Assembly: GCF_003591485.1 (NCBI RefSeq)
Contig: NZ_QZCF01000005.1
Span: 62,001-126,000 of the forward strand
Origin: Paenibacillus sp. 1011MAR3C5
Lineage (GTDB): Bacteria; Bacillota; Bacilli; Paenibacillales; Paenibacillaceae
Length of the DNA: 64,000 nucleotides
Direction of reading: 5' to 3'
Positions within the stretch are counted from its first letter, which is position 1. Every line of letters begins with the position of its first letter. Under the pieces are notes generated by a model, which saw only the letters and a list, made by a program, of their open reading frames with translations, was not told the DNA's origin and did not search any database. Positions 45,142 through 54,506 of this stretch are shown here, one piece after another. A program made the translations under genes and the position numbers.

Positions 45142-45703
45142 CAAACGTTCCTTTGTGCTTGGGCTTGGCGTTGGGATCATTGCAGGTGCGCTGCTGCTGC
45201 AGCTGTTCATGCTGGGACAGAACAGCCAGAATAAGCTGAACGAAATGGAGCAGGAATTAAGGCAAGGCGGTTTGCAAGAGGAACAGCCGACCGGAGAAGA
45301 ACTTACGCCGGATTCCTCAGCGGGCAATGAAAATGCCGTCTCGGAATCACCGGAAGCTTCTCCTGAAGGGACCCCAGAGGTGTCCCCTTCGGAAGCTCAG
45401 GGGTCCGAAACGCCGGTTGCGGATGTGGGGGAGGAAGAAGCGGGAGAGCTGCAGGAGCCGGCTCAGAAGCTCATCCGCATCGAGCCCGGCTTTAATCTGA
45501 CAGAGACATCGGAGCTGCTGCTTGCCAGCGGCATCATCGATGATGCGCCCTTATTCGTCAAACAAATGAAAGCTAAAAACAAGCAGGTCAGAGCCGGTTA
45601 TTTTTTGATTGCTGAGAAGGCCGGAATCGACGGGGCAATAGTCGGCGTAACGGGACAACCGATTAGCAAGTCGGAAGCGGAAGCGTGGCTGGCCGCGCAA
45701 TAA
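45134..45703 (+). CDS. Small membrane protein with MltG/YceG N-terminal (LysM-like) domain
   Basis: A 189-residue protein with an N-terminal membrane helix (FVLGLGVGIIAGALLLQLFML), an acidic Ser/Glu/Pro linker (about 30-110), and a C-terminal domain (LIRIEPGFNLTETSELLLASGIIDDAPLFVKQMK, read in parts) that resembles the LysM-like first domain of the lytic transglycosylase MltG. The catalytic domain of MltG is absent. It is the last gene before rpsB. The ATG overlaps the SwrB-like gene. A role in wall anchoring is a guess. Confidence 0.8.
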   Translation: MFNKRSFVLGLGVGIIAGALLLQLFMLGQNSQNKLNEMEQELRQGGLQEEQPTGEELTPDSSAGNENAVSESPEASPEGTPEVSPSEAQGSETPVADVGEEEAGELQEPAQKLIRIEPGFNLTETSELLLASGIIDDAPLFVKQMKAKNKQVRAGYFLIAEKAGIDGAIVGVTGQPISKSEAEAWLAAQ

Positions 45704-45735
45704 TGGATTTCTCATACGGAAGTGGCAAAGTGTTC

Positions 45736-45764
45736 TTGCATGGGCCCCTCATCTATGATATATT
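45736..45764 (+). promoter_or_regulatory. Predicted SigA promoter of rpsB
   Basis: TTGCAT (45736-45741), a 17-base spacer, and TATATT (45759-45764) preceded by TGA give an extended -10 promoter. The leader to rpsB is about 120 bases and can form a small GTGTT-AAA-AACAC hairpin. It would allow rpsB to be expressed apart from the motility operon. Confidence 0.7.
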
Positions 45765-45891
45765 AATTGACGGTGTTAAAAACACACGCTGATCAATTCC
45801 GTCAACGGTGCTTTCGCCAGGCGAGAGTTTTGTCGGAAAACGCGATCGAGCGGAGGGACACACAAAAACCATTACAGGAGGTGTTGAAGAA

Positions 45892-46590
45892 ATGGCGGTT
45901 ATTTCCATGAAACAGCTTCTAGAAGCTGGGGTACACTTCGGTCACCAGACTCGTCGTTGGAACCCGAAGATGGATCGTTATATCTTCACAGAAAGAAACG
46001 GAATTTACATTATCGACTTGCAAAAAACGGTTAAGAAAGTTGACGAAGCGTACAACTTTGTTAAATCCGTAGCAGCTGAGGGCGGCACTATGCTGTTTGT
46101 CGGCACAAAGAAGCAAGCTCAAGATTCGGTGAAAGAAGAAGCAGAGCGTTGCGGCAACTTCTACATTAACCAACGCTGGCTCGGCGGCACGCTGACGAAT
46201 TTCCAAACGATTCAAAAGCGTATCGACCGTCTGAAGCAGCTTGAGAAATGGGAAGAGGACGGCACGTTCGAAGTTCTTCCGAAGAAAGAAGTTATCATTC
46301 TTCGTAAGGAAAAAGATCGTCTTCAGAAATTCCTGGGCGGCATCAAAGGCATGAAAGGCCTGCCAAGCGCATTGTTCGTTATCGATCCGCGCAAAGAGCG
46401 TATTGCCGTTGCTGAAGCTCGCAAATTGGGTATCCCAATCGTAGGTATCGTTGATACAAACTGCGATCCGGACGAAATCGACTACGTTATCCCTGGTAAC
46501 GACGATGCGATCCGTGCAGTTAAGCTTCTTACAGCTAAAATGGCTGATGCGATCATCGAAGCGAACCAAGGCGAGCAAACAACAGCCTAA
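45892..46590 (+). CDS. rpsB: 30S ribosomal protein S2
   Basis: A 232-residue ribosomal protein. [27 protein letters not shown] (read in two parts) and the [15 protein letters not shown] and [15 protein letters not shown] motifs are diagnostic. The ATG at 45892 follows AGGAGGTG at about eight bases; the frame starting at 45808 is an unused extension. It precedes tsf as in nearly all bacteria, with an intercistronic terminator between them. Confidence 0.98.
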   Translation: MAVISMKQLLEAGVHFGHQTRRWNPKMDRYIFTERNGIYIIDLQKTVKKVDEAYNFVKSVAAEGGTMLFVGTKKQAQDSVKEEAERCGNFYINQRWLGGTLTNFQTIQKRIDRLKQLEKWEEDGTFEVLPKKEVIILRKEKDRLQKFLGGIKGMKGLPSALFVIDPRKERIAVAEARKLGIPIVGIVDTNCDPDEIDYVIPGNDDAIRAVKLLTAKMADAIIEANQGEQTTA

Positions 46591-46621
46591 TCGCAAACTA
46601 AAACATCATTTCGTAACAACA

Positions 46622-46663
46622 AAGGGTGGTCAGATGGTGCAAACCTCTCACTACCCTTTTTTT
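46622..46663 (+). terminator. Terminator/attenuator between rpsB and tsf
   Basis: AGGGTGGT and ACTACCCT (one G-U pair) enclose a loop of about 22 bases and are followed by seven T. It may reduce read-through into tsf and so set the S2 to EF-Ts ratio. Confidence 0.7.
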
Positions 46664-46701
46664 GAACAAAATTCTGATGTAAACTTTTAGGAGGGTTTTT
46701 C

Positions 46702-47352
46702 ATGGCAGTTAGCGCAAGCGCGGTAAAGGAACTTCGTGAGAGAACGGGAGCAGGTATGCTCGATTGCAAAAAAGCGCTGGACGAAACAGGTGGCGACGTA
46801 GAAAAAGCGATCGCATTGCTTCGCGAGAAAGGTCTTGCTGCGGCAGCGAACAAAGCTGGACGTGTTGCGACTGAGGGCGTAGTTGAATCCTACATCCATG
46901 CTGGCGGCCGTATCGGCGTGCTGGTTGAAATTAACTGTGAGACTGACTTTGTTGCAAAAACGGATCAATTCCGTGAGTTTGCAAGAGATATCGCGATGCA
47001 AATCGCTGCAGCAAATCCGAAATTCGTTCGTCGTGAAGAAGTTCCGGCTGAAGAACTCGAAAAAGAAAAAGAAATTCTTAAAAACCAAGCTCTAAACGAA
47101 GGCAAGCCTGAGAAAATCGTTGAAAAAATGGTTGAAGGCCGCATCTCGAAATACTATGAAGAGTATTGCCTGCTTGAGCAGTCCTTCATTAAAGATCCGG
47201 ACAAAACGATCTCTAACCTGCTGAATGAAAAAATCAGCAAAATCGGCGAAAATATTTCGATCCGTCGCTTCGTTCGTTATGAGCTGGGCGAAGGCCTTGA
47301 GAAAAAAGTCGACAACTTCGTTGAAGAAGTTATGGCTCAAGCAAAACTGTAA
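46702..47352 (+). CDS. tsf: Translation elongation factor EF-Ts (short form)
   Basis: A 216-residue guanine-nucleotide exchange factor for EF-Tu. The N-terminal UBA-like domain [22 protein letters not shown] and the TDFV motif in [13 protein letters not shown] are intact. The C-terminal part is shorter than the 293-residue B. subtilis protein, so a core sub-domain is missing, as in other short EF-Ts (Thermus, some Clostridia). The ATG follows GGAGGG. A GC-rich terminator follows at once. Confidence 0.97.
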   Translation: MAVSASAVKELRERTGAGMLDCKKALDETGGDVEKAIALLREKGLAAAANKAGRVATEGVVESYIHAGGRIGVLVEINCETDFVAKTDQFREFARDIAMQIAAANPKFVRREEVPAEELEKEKEILKNQALNEGKPEKIVEKMVEGRISKYYEEYCLLEQSFIKDPDKTISNLLNEKISKIGENISIRRFVRYELGEGLEKKVDNFVEEVMAQAKL

Positions 47353-47364
47353 TCCGAACGCACA

Positions 47365-47398
47365 GGCGGGGCGGGGCGTCCGCCCCGCCTTCTTTTCT
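47365..47398 (+). terminator. Rho-independent terminator after tsf
   Basis: GGCGGGGCG (47365-47373) and CGCCCCGCC (47381-47389) form a perfect 9-bp GC stem, followed by TTCTTTTCT. Confidence 0.88.
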
Positions 47399-47438
47399 AT
47401 AAATGGCATATCGTACAATTCTAGCTTAACCGGAATAA

Positions 47439-48212
<774 letters not shown>

Positions 48213-48213
48213 C

Positions 48214-48768
48214 ATGCCACAAGCGATTAAGAAAAGTGCAGAAGAGCGCATGGAGAAAGCGATCGGCGCGTTAAAGCGCGATCTGTCCACGCTTCGCGCG
48301 GGCAAGGCAAGCCCGGCGCTGTTTGACCGTATTCAAGTTGAATACTATGGCGCACAGACGCCTCTGAACCAGCTCGCGAACATCAATACGCCGGATTCAC
48401 GGACACTGATGATCCAGCCTTGGGACAAATCGTCACTGGGAGCGATCGAGAAAGCGATTTTGAAGTCGGATCTTGGCCTGACGCCATCCAATGACGGACT
48501 TTCCATCCGGATCTCCGTGCCGCCACTAACGGAAGAGCGCCGCTCTGAACTGGTGAAGACGTCCAAGAAATTCGGTGAAGAAGCAAAAGTAGCGATCCGC
48601 AACATTCGCCGCGATGCCAACGATGATGTGAAGAAGCTGGAGAAAACGGATATTTCCGAAGACGAGTCGCGTCGCCATCAGGATGATATTCAAAAGACAA
48701 CGGATAAATTCATCGCAGAAGTCGAGAAGGTTCTTTCTGCCAAAGAAAAAGAAATAATGGAAGTTTAA
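48214..48768 (+). CDS. frr: Ribosome recycling factor
   Basis: A 184-residue factor that, with EF-G, splits the ribosome after termination. The three-helix arm includes [20 protein letters not shown], and [34 protein letters not shown] (read in parts) is the family hallmark. The ATG at 48214 is chosen; the GTG at 48202 lies inside pyrH. The gene overlaps nothing and is followed by an attenuator-like hairpin. Confidence 0.97.
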   Translation: MPQAIKKSAEERMEKAIGALKRDLSTLRAGKASPALFDRIQVEYYGAQTPLNQLANINTPDSRTLMIQPWDKSSLGAIEKAILKSDLGLTPSNDGLSIRISVPPLTEERRSELVKTSKKFGEEAKVAIRNIRRDANDDVKKLEKTDISEDESRRHQDDIQKTTDKFIAEVEKVLSAKEKEIMEV

Positions 48769-48778
48769 ATCACGCTTA

Positions 48779-48810
48779 AACCCCTCCGACAGGTGGGGTT
48801 ACGTTTTTAT
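48779..48810 (+). terminator. Terminator-like hairpin after frr
   Basis: AACCCC (48779-48784) pairs with GGGGTT (48795-48800), with an added CC/GG pair inside past a T-T mismatch. TTTTTATT begins three bases after the stem. Confidence 0.65.
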
Positions 48811-48825
48811 TGATCATACGAAGAG

Positions 48826-48882
48826 GGATGGGCGATAATCACCCATCCTCGAAGTACTCCGATAGACGATTGTTCTTATCGG
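48826..48882 (+). promoter_or_regulatory. Two hairpins in the uppS leader
   Basis: GGATGGG (48826-48832) pairs with CCCATCC (48842-48848). CCGATA (48859-48864) pairs with TATCGG (48877-48882), which ends just before the uppS ribosome site GGGAGG. No U tract follows either, so they are more likely leader structures than terminators. Confidence 0.35.
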
Positions 48883-48897
48883 TTGGGAGGAAGCTAG

Positions 48898-49662
48898 ATG
48901 ATCAAGCGACTTTGGGCAAGATTAAGCGAATCATTCGCGCCGAAGCCGGCTTCAATTGAGACAGGAAATGTGCCGAGGCACGTAGCCATTATTATGGATG
49001 GGAACGGAAGATGGGCCAAGAAACGCGGTTTGCCGCGTATGGCAGGCCATCATTCCGGGATGAAAACGGTCAAGCGCATTACGATTGCTGCGGACCGGCT
49101 TGGTATACAATATCTAACCATGTACGCCTTCTCCACGGAGAACTGGAAACGGCCTAAAGCTGAAGTTGATTTCCTGATGAAGCTGCCGCAGCAGTTTTTG
49201 GAGATCGAGCTGGACGAGCTGATCGCCAACAATGTGCAAGTACGCATGATGGGATCCAGGGATAACTTGCCTCAGCATACGATACACGCCCTGGAAGAAG
49301 CAGTCAGCAAGACAGCTGGCAATACGGGACTTGTCCTTAACTTCGCTCTAAATTACGGCAGCCGCATGGAAATGCTGGACGCTATTAAACATATCGCGCT
49401 GGATGTGAAGAACGGCAAGCTGGATGCGGAAGCGATCGACGAAGACGCCATGTCGAGCCGATTGCTTACAAACGACATCCCTGATCCGGATTTGCTTATT
49501 CGTACAAGCGGCGAGCTGCGACTAAGCAACTTCATGCTTTGGCAGCTGGCGTACAGTGAGTTTTGGTTTACGGATGTATATTGGCCTGAATTTACGGAAA
49601 AGCATTTCCACGAAGCCATTGAAACCTATCAACGGCGAGGTCGGAGGTATGGCGGATTATAG
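48898..49662 (+). CDS. uppS: Undecaprenyl diphosphate synthase
   Basis: A 254-residue cis-prenyltransferase that makes the C55 lipid carrier for peptidoglycan and other wall polymers. Catalytic Asp34 lies in IIMDGNGRWAKKRG, and IRTSGELRLSNFMLWQLAYSEF is the C-terminal signature. The ATG at 48898 follows GGGAGG. It opens the uppS-cdsA-dxr-rseP-proS-polC run. Confidence 0.97.
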   Translation: MIKRLWARLSESFAPKPASIETGNVPRHVAIIMDGNGRWAKKRGLPRMAGHHSGMKTVKRITIAADRLGIQYLTMYAFSTENWKRPKAEVDFLMKLPQQFLEIELDELIANNVQVRMMGSRDNLPQHTIHALEEAVSKTAGNTGLVLNFALNYGSRMEMLDAIKHIALDVKNGKLDAEAIDEDAMSSRLLTNDIPDPDLLIRTSGELRLSNFMLWQLAYSEFWFTDVYWPEFTEKHFHEAIETYQRRGRRYGGL

Positions 49663-49683
49663 CATCAAACGACGGAGTGTGAC

Positions 49684-50484
49684 TTGGCATTGAAACAACG
49701 ATTGATTACAGGTGTCATTGCAGGCGCAGTGTTTGTCGCCCTGGCCGTATTGGGCGGAGCCTATTATACAGGATTGCTGGTGCTGCTTGCCATTATCGGA
49801 TTTTATGAATATACCCGCATGAACGGTTTTTCTCCGTTTCACCCTTCCGCGTTGCTTGGCTTCGCCGGAGTGCTGTACTTCGTCCTTCCATGGGAGGCAT
49901 GGGGTCTCAGCATGCCTTCGCCGCTCACGATTATGTGGATGCTGGCATTTCTTCTGCTTGCCGTAACAGTCGTAACCAAAAACAAAACGACCATAGACGG
50001 CGCTTCGCTTATGCTGCTTGGCGCCTTATATGTAGGTTATGGATTTGCTGCCATGATTGCGGTACGCGACATGGGCGAGCATGGCCTGTTCTGGTCGTTT
50101 CTTTCCTTTGGTTGCATATGGGCTTCGGATATCGGCGCTTATTTCACCGGCCGGGCAATAGGCAAGACGAAGCTGTGGCCTTCTATTAGCCCCAACAAGA
50201 CCATTGAAGGCGCAGTTGGCGGCATCGTGCTGTCGTTAGTTGTTGCCGTTGTATTTGCCCTGCTGGGCCCGGATACAGTCGGTATCGGCAGAGCGCTGCT
50301 AATTGGCGTTGTTGCAGCCATCGCTGGTCAATTCGGCGATCTGATCCAATCGGCGTACAAGCGCGTTAGGAACATAAAAGACACAGGCAATTTGCTTCCT
50401 GGCCACGGAGGCGTGCTCGACCGCTGTGACAGCTGGTTGATCGTATTTCCGCTATTATTGCTAACGGAGCTTATCCCTGTTTAA
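49684..50484 (+). CDS. cdsA: Phosphatidate cytidylyltransferase
   Basis: A 266-residue, multi-pass membrane enzyme that makes CDP-diacylglycerol for phospholipid synthesis. About eight hydrophobic helices are visible. The C-terminal signature QFGDLIQSAYKRVRNIKDTGNLLPGHGGVLDRCDS (read in parts, about 218-252) contains the metal-binding acidic residues. Start is TTG at 49684 after GGAG. dxr follows after 16 bases. Confidence 0.96.
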   Translation: MALKQRLITGVIAGAVFVALAVLGGAYYTGLLVLLAIIGFYEYTRMNGFSPFHPSALLGFAGVLYFVLPWEAWGLSMPSPLTIMWMLAFLLLAVTVVTKNKTTIDGASLMLLGALYVGYGFAAMIAVRDMGEHGLFWSFLSFGCIWASDIGAYFTGRAIGKTKLWPSISPNKTIEGAVGGIVLSLVVAVVFALLGPDTVGIGRALLIGVVAAIAGQFGDLIQSAYKRVRNIKDTGNLLPGHGGVLDRCDSWLIVFPLLLLTELIPV

Positions 50485-50500
50485 GTTGGAGGTACTTTAG

Positions 50501-51640
50501 TTGAAGAAGATAGCGCTATTAGGCTCCACGGGGTCCATCGGCACTCAGACGCTGGATATTGTGAGGCATCAACCGGACCGCTTCCGTGTCACGGCCTTGT
50601 CGGCAGGAAACAATGTGGAGCTCGTCATCGAGCAAGCGAAAGAATTCAGACCCGCATTAGTAAGTCTCGCTACAAAGGAGCTGGCGGAGCAGGCCCGGCC
50701 ATACATGCCGGGTGGAACGCGTGTCACCTACGGTGAAGAAGGACTGATCGAGGTTGCCGCTGGGACTGACGCGGATACGGTCGTGACGGCCATTATCGGC
50801 AGCAGAGGGCTGCCTGCTGCGCTTGCCGCCATTCATGCCGGCAAAACCATTGGTCTGGCGAACAAAGAAACGCTGGTTACGGCAGGGCATATTGTTATGC
50901 AGCGAGCCAAGGAGCGAGGCGTGTCGATTCTGCCGATCGACTCTGAGCACTCTGCTATCTATCAGTGTCTGAATGGTGAGCGACGGAATGACGTGCTCGG
51001 CATTACGTTGACAGCTTCCGGCGGCTCGTTCCGCGACCGTACGCGGGAACAACTGGCTGGCGTCACGGTAGAGGATGCGCTCAAGCATCCGAATTGGTCG
51101 ATGGGTGCCAAGATAACGATCGACTCCGCTACAATGGTGAACAAAGGTCTTGAAGTCATTGAAGCCAAATGGCTGTTCGGTCTTGATTACGATCAGGTTA
51201 ATGTTCTTATCCATCCAGAGAGTATTATTCATTCTTTTGTTGAATTCAATGACCACAGCATCATAGCTCAACTCGGCATGCCGGATATGCGCGTGCCGAT
51301 TCAGTATGCGCTGACCTATCCGGAGCGGCTTCCTACGCCTACCGAACGACTTAGTCTCGCAGAGATCGGCAAGCTTAACTTCAGAGCTATGGATTATGAG
51401 CGCTTCCCTTGCCTTAGACTCGCTTTTGATTGCGGACGTCTGGGACAGTCTGCGCCGACGGTGTATAACGCGGCGAATGAAGTGGCGGTAGCCCGATTCC
51501 TGAATAAAGAAATTACCTTCCTCGATATCGAGCGGGTGCTGGAAACCGTAGTAGAGCGGCATAACGTATGCGATGTCCATGATTTACAGACAATTGCGGA
51601 AGTGGACGAGTGGGCTCGCGGTCTAGCCGCGACGGTCTGA
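50501..51640 (+). CDS. dxr: 1-deoxy-D-xylulose-5-phosphate reductoisomerase
   Basis: A 379-residue enzyme that makes MEP, the second step of the non-mevalonate isoprenoid pathway that feeds UppS. The NADPH loop LLGSTGSIGTQTLDI is at the N-terminus. The active-site residues lie in PIDSEHSAIYQCL, LTASGGSFRD and HPNWSMGAKITIDSATMVNKGLEVIEA (read in parts). Start is TTG at 50501 after GGAGGT. An 88-base gap with a possible promoter separates it from rseP. Confidence 0.97.
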   Translation: MKKIALLGSTGSIGTQTLDIVRHQPDRFRVTALSAGNNVELVIEQAKEFRPALVSLATKELAEQARPYMPGGTRVTYGEEGLIEVAAGTDADTVVTAIIGSRGLPAALAAIHAGKTIGLANKETLVTAGHIVMQRAKERGVSILPIDSEHSAIYQCLNGERRNDVLGITLTASGGSFRDRTREQLAGVTVEDALKHPNWSMGAKITIDSATMVNKGLEVIEAKWLFGLDYDQVNVLIHPESIIHSFVEFNDHSIIAQLGMPDMRVPIQYALTYPERLPTPTERLSLAEIGKLNFRAMDYERFPCLRLAFDCGRLGQSAPTVYNAANEVAVARFLNKEITFLDIERVLETVVERHNVCDVHDLQTIAEVDEWARGLAATV

Positions 51641-51662
51641 CCCTGCCGAAAAAGTGGTTCTC

Positions 51663-51690
51663 TTGTATCGGGCGGGAGAATAATGATAAT
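51663..51690 (+). promoter_or_regulatory. Possible SigA promoter of rseP
   Basis: TTGTAT (51663-51668), a 16-base spacer, and GATAAT (51685-51690) lie 38 bases before the rseP start. It would permit rseP-proS-polC expression apart from dxr. Confidence 0.4.
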
Positions 51691-51728
51691 CTATGTACAG
51701 GCCGTAACGAACAGGAGGCAACACGTCT

Positions 51729-53003
51729 ATGGGGATGATTCAGGTCGTCTTATCGACCGTGCTCGTATTTTTCGTCATTGTGACGATACATGAATGGGGA
51801 CATTACTATTTTGCCAAGCGGGCGGGTATTCTCGTCAGGGAATTTGCAATCGGCTTTGGGCCGAAGCTCTTCTCCGTCAAACGCGGCGAAACCAGATATA
51901 CACTGCGGCTCATACCGGCAGGCGGCTTTGTCAGGATGGCGGGAGAAGATCCCGAGATTGTGGAAGTCCAGCCAGGGCAGACGGTAGCCGTTCGGATTAA
52001 GGATAATCAAGTCACTCGCATCTTCCTGGATCGGCTTGATGAGCGGACGGGAACCGTTCGCGGCGAGGTGGAGGATGTGGATCTGGAGCGCAGGCTTTCG
52101 ATTTCCCTGCTGGTTGAGGGAGAGCCGGAGAGATACGATGTTCATCCGCAAGCGCTGGTCATTGCCAAAGGCAGAGACACACAGATCGCGCCGATTGACA
52201 GGCATTTCGGCAGCAAGCCGGTCGGCAAAAAAGCGATGGCGATATTTGCCGGCCCGATGATGAATTTTATTCTGGCATTCGTGCTCTATGCCGTGTATGC
52301 TCAAATGGTGGGTGTGCCGGTGGAGAATCCGGATAAGCTGATCATTAGCTCGATCGAAGAGAAAATGCCCGCAGCCGGAGTAGATCTGAAAAAAGGCGAT
52401 GTGGTGGAGTCCGTGAACGGGGTTAAAATCGGGGCGGATTTGGAACAAATGATCGATATTATCGGCAAATCGCCTGGCAAACCGGTCGAAATGATCGTGA
52501 ACAGGGATGGCCAAGTACATACGATCAAGGTCACGCCAATGTTGAATGAGCTTGGCGTAGGCAAGGTCGGCATCAGTGCGTCACCGCCGATGAGATCGGC
52601 GACGTTCACCGAGACGATCTCCAGGGCAGCAACACTCATGAAGGTATCGACAGAGTTTATATTTGAGAGCTTCAAGATGCTGATTACCGGTCAATTCAAG
52701 CTGGAGGATCTGGGCGGTCCGGTTCGAACAGCTGATATGACGGCCGAGATAGCGCGCAAAGGAATTGTTCAGCTTACATCTTGGACGGCTTTGCTCAGCT
52801 TGTACCTTGGCATCTTCAACTTGCTGCCTGTTCCGGCGCTAGATGGAAGCAGACTGATCTTCCTTGGCCTGGAGGCTGTAAGAAGAAAGCCGATTGATCC
52901 GAACAAAGAGAGCATGGTGCATTTCGTCGGCTTTGCGATGCTGATGCTGCTAATGCTTGTTGTCACCTATAATGATATTTTACGATTAGTTCGAGGGGAG
53001 TAG
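51729..53003 (+). CDS. rseP: RIP metalloprotease RseP (RasP)
   Basis: A 424-residue site-2 protease. The zinc site HEWGH at 21-25 is in the first membrane helix, with the third ligand in PVPALDGSRLIF near residue 373. A PDZ domain (SIEEKMPAAGVDLKKGDVVESVNG) lies in between, and the family insert between GEDPEI and QIAPIDRHFGSK is like that of B. subtilis RasP. RasP cleaves anti-sigma factors and small membrane peptides. The ATG at 51729 follows AGGAGG at ten bases. Confidence 0.96.
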   Translation: MGMIQVVLSTVLVFFVIVTIHEWGHYYFAKRAGILVREFAIGFGPKLFSVKRGETRYTLRLIPAGGFVRMAGEDPEIVEVQPGQTVAVRIKDNQVTRIFLDRLDERTGTVRGEVEDVDLERRLSISLLVEGEPERYDVHPQALVIAKGRDTQIAPIDRHFGSKPVGKKAMAIFAGPMMNFILAFVLYAVYAQMVGVPVENPDKLIISSIEEKMPAAGVDLKKGDVVESVNGVKIGADLEQMIDIIGKSPGKPVEMIVNRDGQVHTIKVTPMLNELGVGKVGISASPPMRSATFTETISRAATLMKVSTEFIFESFKMLITGQFKLEDLGGPVRTADMTAEIARKGIVQLTSWTALLSLYLGIFNLLPVPALDGSRLIFLGLEAVRRKPIDPNKESMVHFVGFAMLMLLMLVVTYNDILRLVRGE

Positions 53004-53013
53004 TCTGTCGCTC

Positions 53014-54462
53014 ATGTCAAAGGATAAAGGATTTGTAACGGAAATTACGCCGCAAAGCGAAGATTTCTCAAGATGGTATATCGATGTAATTAAAAAAGCG
53101 GAGCTTATGGATTATTCGCCGGTACGCGGCTGTATCGTCTTCCGTCCCGAAGGCTACGAGCTGTGGGAGAACATTCAGCGCGATCTGGACCGCCGTTTCA
53201 AGGAAACAGGACATCGCAACGCCTATTTCCCTCTATTCATTCCCGAGAGCTTCTTCCAGAAGGAGAAGGAGCATGTCGAGGGCTTTAATCCGGAGCTTCC
53301 GTGGGTAACGGAAGCTGCGGGCGAGAAGCTGGAGGAGCGTCTGGCGATTCGCCCGACCTCCGAGACGATGATTGGCCACATGTATGCGAAATGGATTCAA
53401 TCCTATCGCGATCTGCCCGTGCTCATCAACCAATGGGCGAATGTAGTCCGCTGGGAGAAGCGTACGCTGCCGTTCCTTCGCACAAGCGAATTCCTGTGGC
53501 AGGAAGGCCATACCGCTCATGAGACAGAGGAAGAAGCGCGCCAGGAAACGATGCAGATGCTTGAGGTGTATACAAGCTTCGTTGAGGATTTCCTTGCTAT
53601 TCCAGTCATCAAGGGCGAGAAGACGCCTTCGGAGCGGTTCGCCGGGGCTGTAGACACCTATTCAATCGAAGCGATGATGAAAGACGGAAAAGCCGTACAA
53701 GCCGGAACTTCGCATTATCTAGGCAATAAATTTGCTATCGCATTCGATATCAAATATTTGGACCGCGAGAATACGCTTCAATTTGCTCATACCACATCGT
53801 GGGGCGTAAGCACGCGCTTAATCGGCGCGTTGATAATGGTTCATGGCGACGACCGCGGCTTGGCTCTGCCTCCGAAGGTAGCGCCAACTCAGGTTATTAT
53901 GATTCCGATCGGACCAGCCAAGACACGTGAGCAGGTTGTAGGACGCGTAGACGAGCTGTTTGCAGAGCTGAAAAAAGCCGGCGTGCGCGTACGTGTGGAC
54001 GACCGCTCCGATGTAAGCCCTGGCTGGAAGTTCAACGAATACGAGATGCGCGGCGTACCGATCAGACTGGAGCTTGGACCTCGCGATATGGAGAATGGCG
54101 TAGTTGTACTCGTATCCCGCATCACGGGCGAGAAGCGAATCGTGAAGCAGGACAACCTGGTAGCGGAAGTGGAAGCCATGCTGGAGGAGACCCATCAGGA
54201 GATGTTCAACCGGGCCAAGGCATTCCGCGAAGAGAATTCGCGTACAGTCGATACGCTGGATGAGATGAAGGCGTTCCTGGAAGAGCAGCGCGGCTTCGTC
54301 GAAGCCGGATGGTGCGGTTCTGCAGCATGCGAGAAGCAAGTGAAGGAAGAGACTGGCGCGACGAGCCGCAATATTCCGTTCGAGCCTTCCGTTCACAAGA
54401 CATCGTGCCTCGTATGTGGTGACGAAGCGAAGCATACGGTCGTCTTTGCCCGCGCTTATTAA
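53014..54462 (+). CDS. proS: Prolyl-tRNA synthetase, archaeal/eukaryal type (ProS type 3)
   Basis: A 482-residue class II synthetase. FSRWYIDVIKKAELMDYSPVRGCIVFRP at the N-terminus (read in parts), motif 2 in ANVVRWEKRTLPFLRTSEFLWQEGHTAH, and the anticodon domain after residue 285 identify the archaeal/eukaryal type. The usual bacterial insertion domain (about 180 residues between motifs 2 and 3) is absent. The C-terminal zinc-type domain has Cys434, Cys439, Cys465 and Cys468, and the last residue is Tyr. B. subtilis has the 564-residue bacterial form at this site. The ATG follows GAGGGGAG. Confidence 0.95.
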   Translation: MSKDKGFVTEITPQSEDFSRWYIDVIKKAELMDYSPVRGCIVFRPEGYELWENIQRDLDRRFKETGHRNAYFPLFIPESFFQKEKEHVEGFNPELPWVTEAAGEKLEERLAIRPTSETMIGHMYAKWIQSYRDLPVLINQWANVVRWEKRTLPFLRTSEFLWQEGHTAHETEEEARQETMQMLEVYTSFVEDFLAIPVIKGEKTPSERFAGAVDTYSIEAMMKDGKAVQAGTSHYLGNKFAIAFDIKYLDRENTLQFAHTTSWGVSTRLIGALIMVHGDDRGLALPPKVAPTQVIMIPIGPAKTREQVVGRVDELFAELKKAGVRVRVDDRSDVSPGWKFNEYEMRGVPIRLELGPRDMENGVVVLVSRITGEKRIVKQDNLVAEVEAMLEETHQEMFNRAKAFREENSRTVDTLDEMKAFLEEQRGFVEAGWCGSAACEKQVKEETGATSRNIPFEPSVHKTSCLVCGDEAKHTVVFARAY

Positions 54463-54506
54463 GAACTGAATAGGGTTTCGGTTCGGATCGACAGGAGCTG
54501 AATGTG

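Noticed and set aside
45767..45803. TTGACGG/CCGTCAA inverted repeat before rpsB as an S2 autoregulatory leader
   Set aside because: The left arm overlaps or precedes the expected transcription start, so it would mostly be missing from the RNA.
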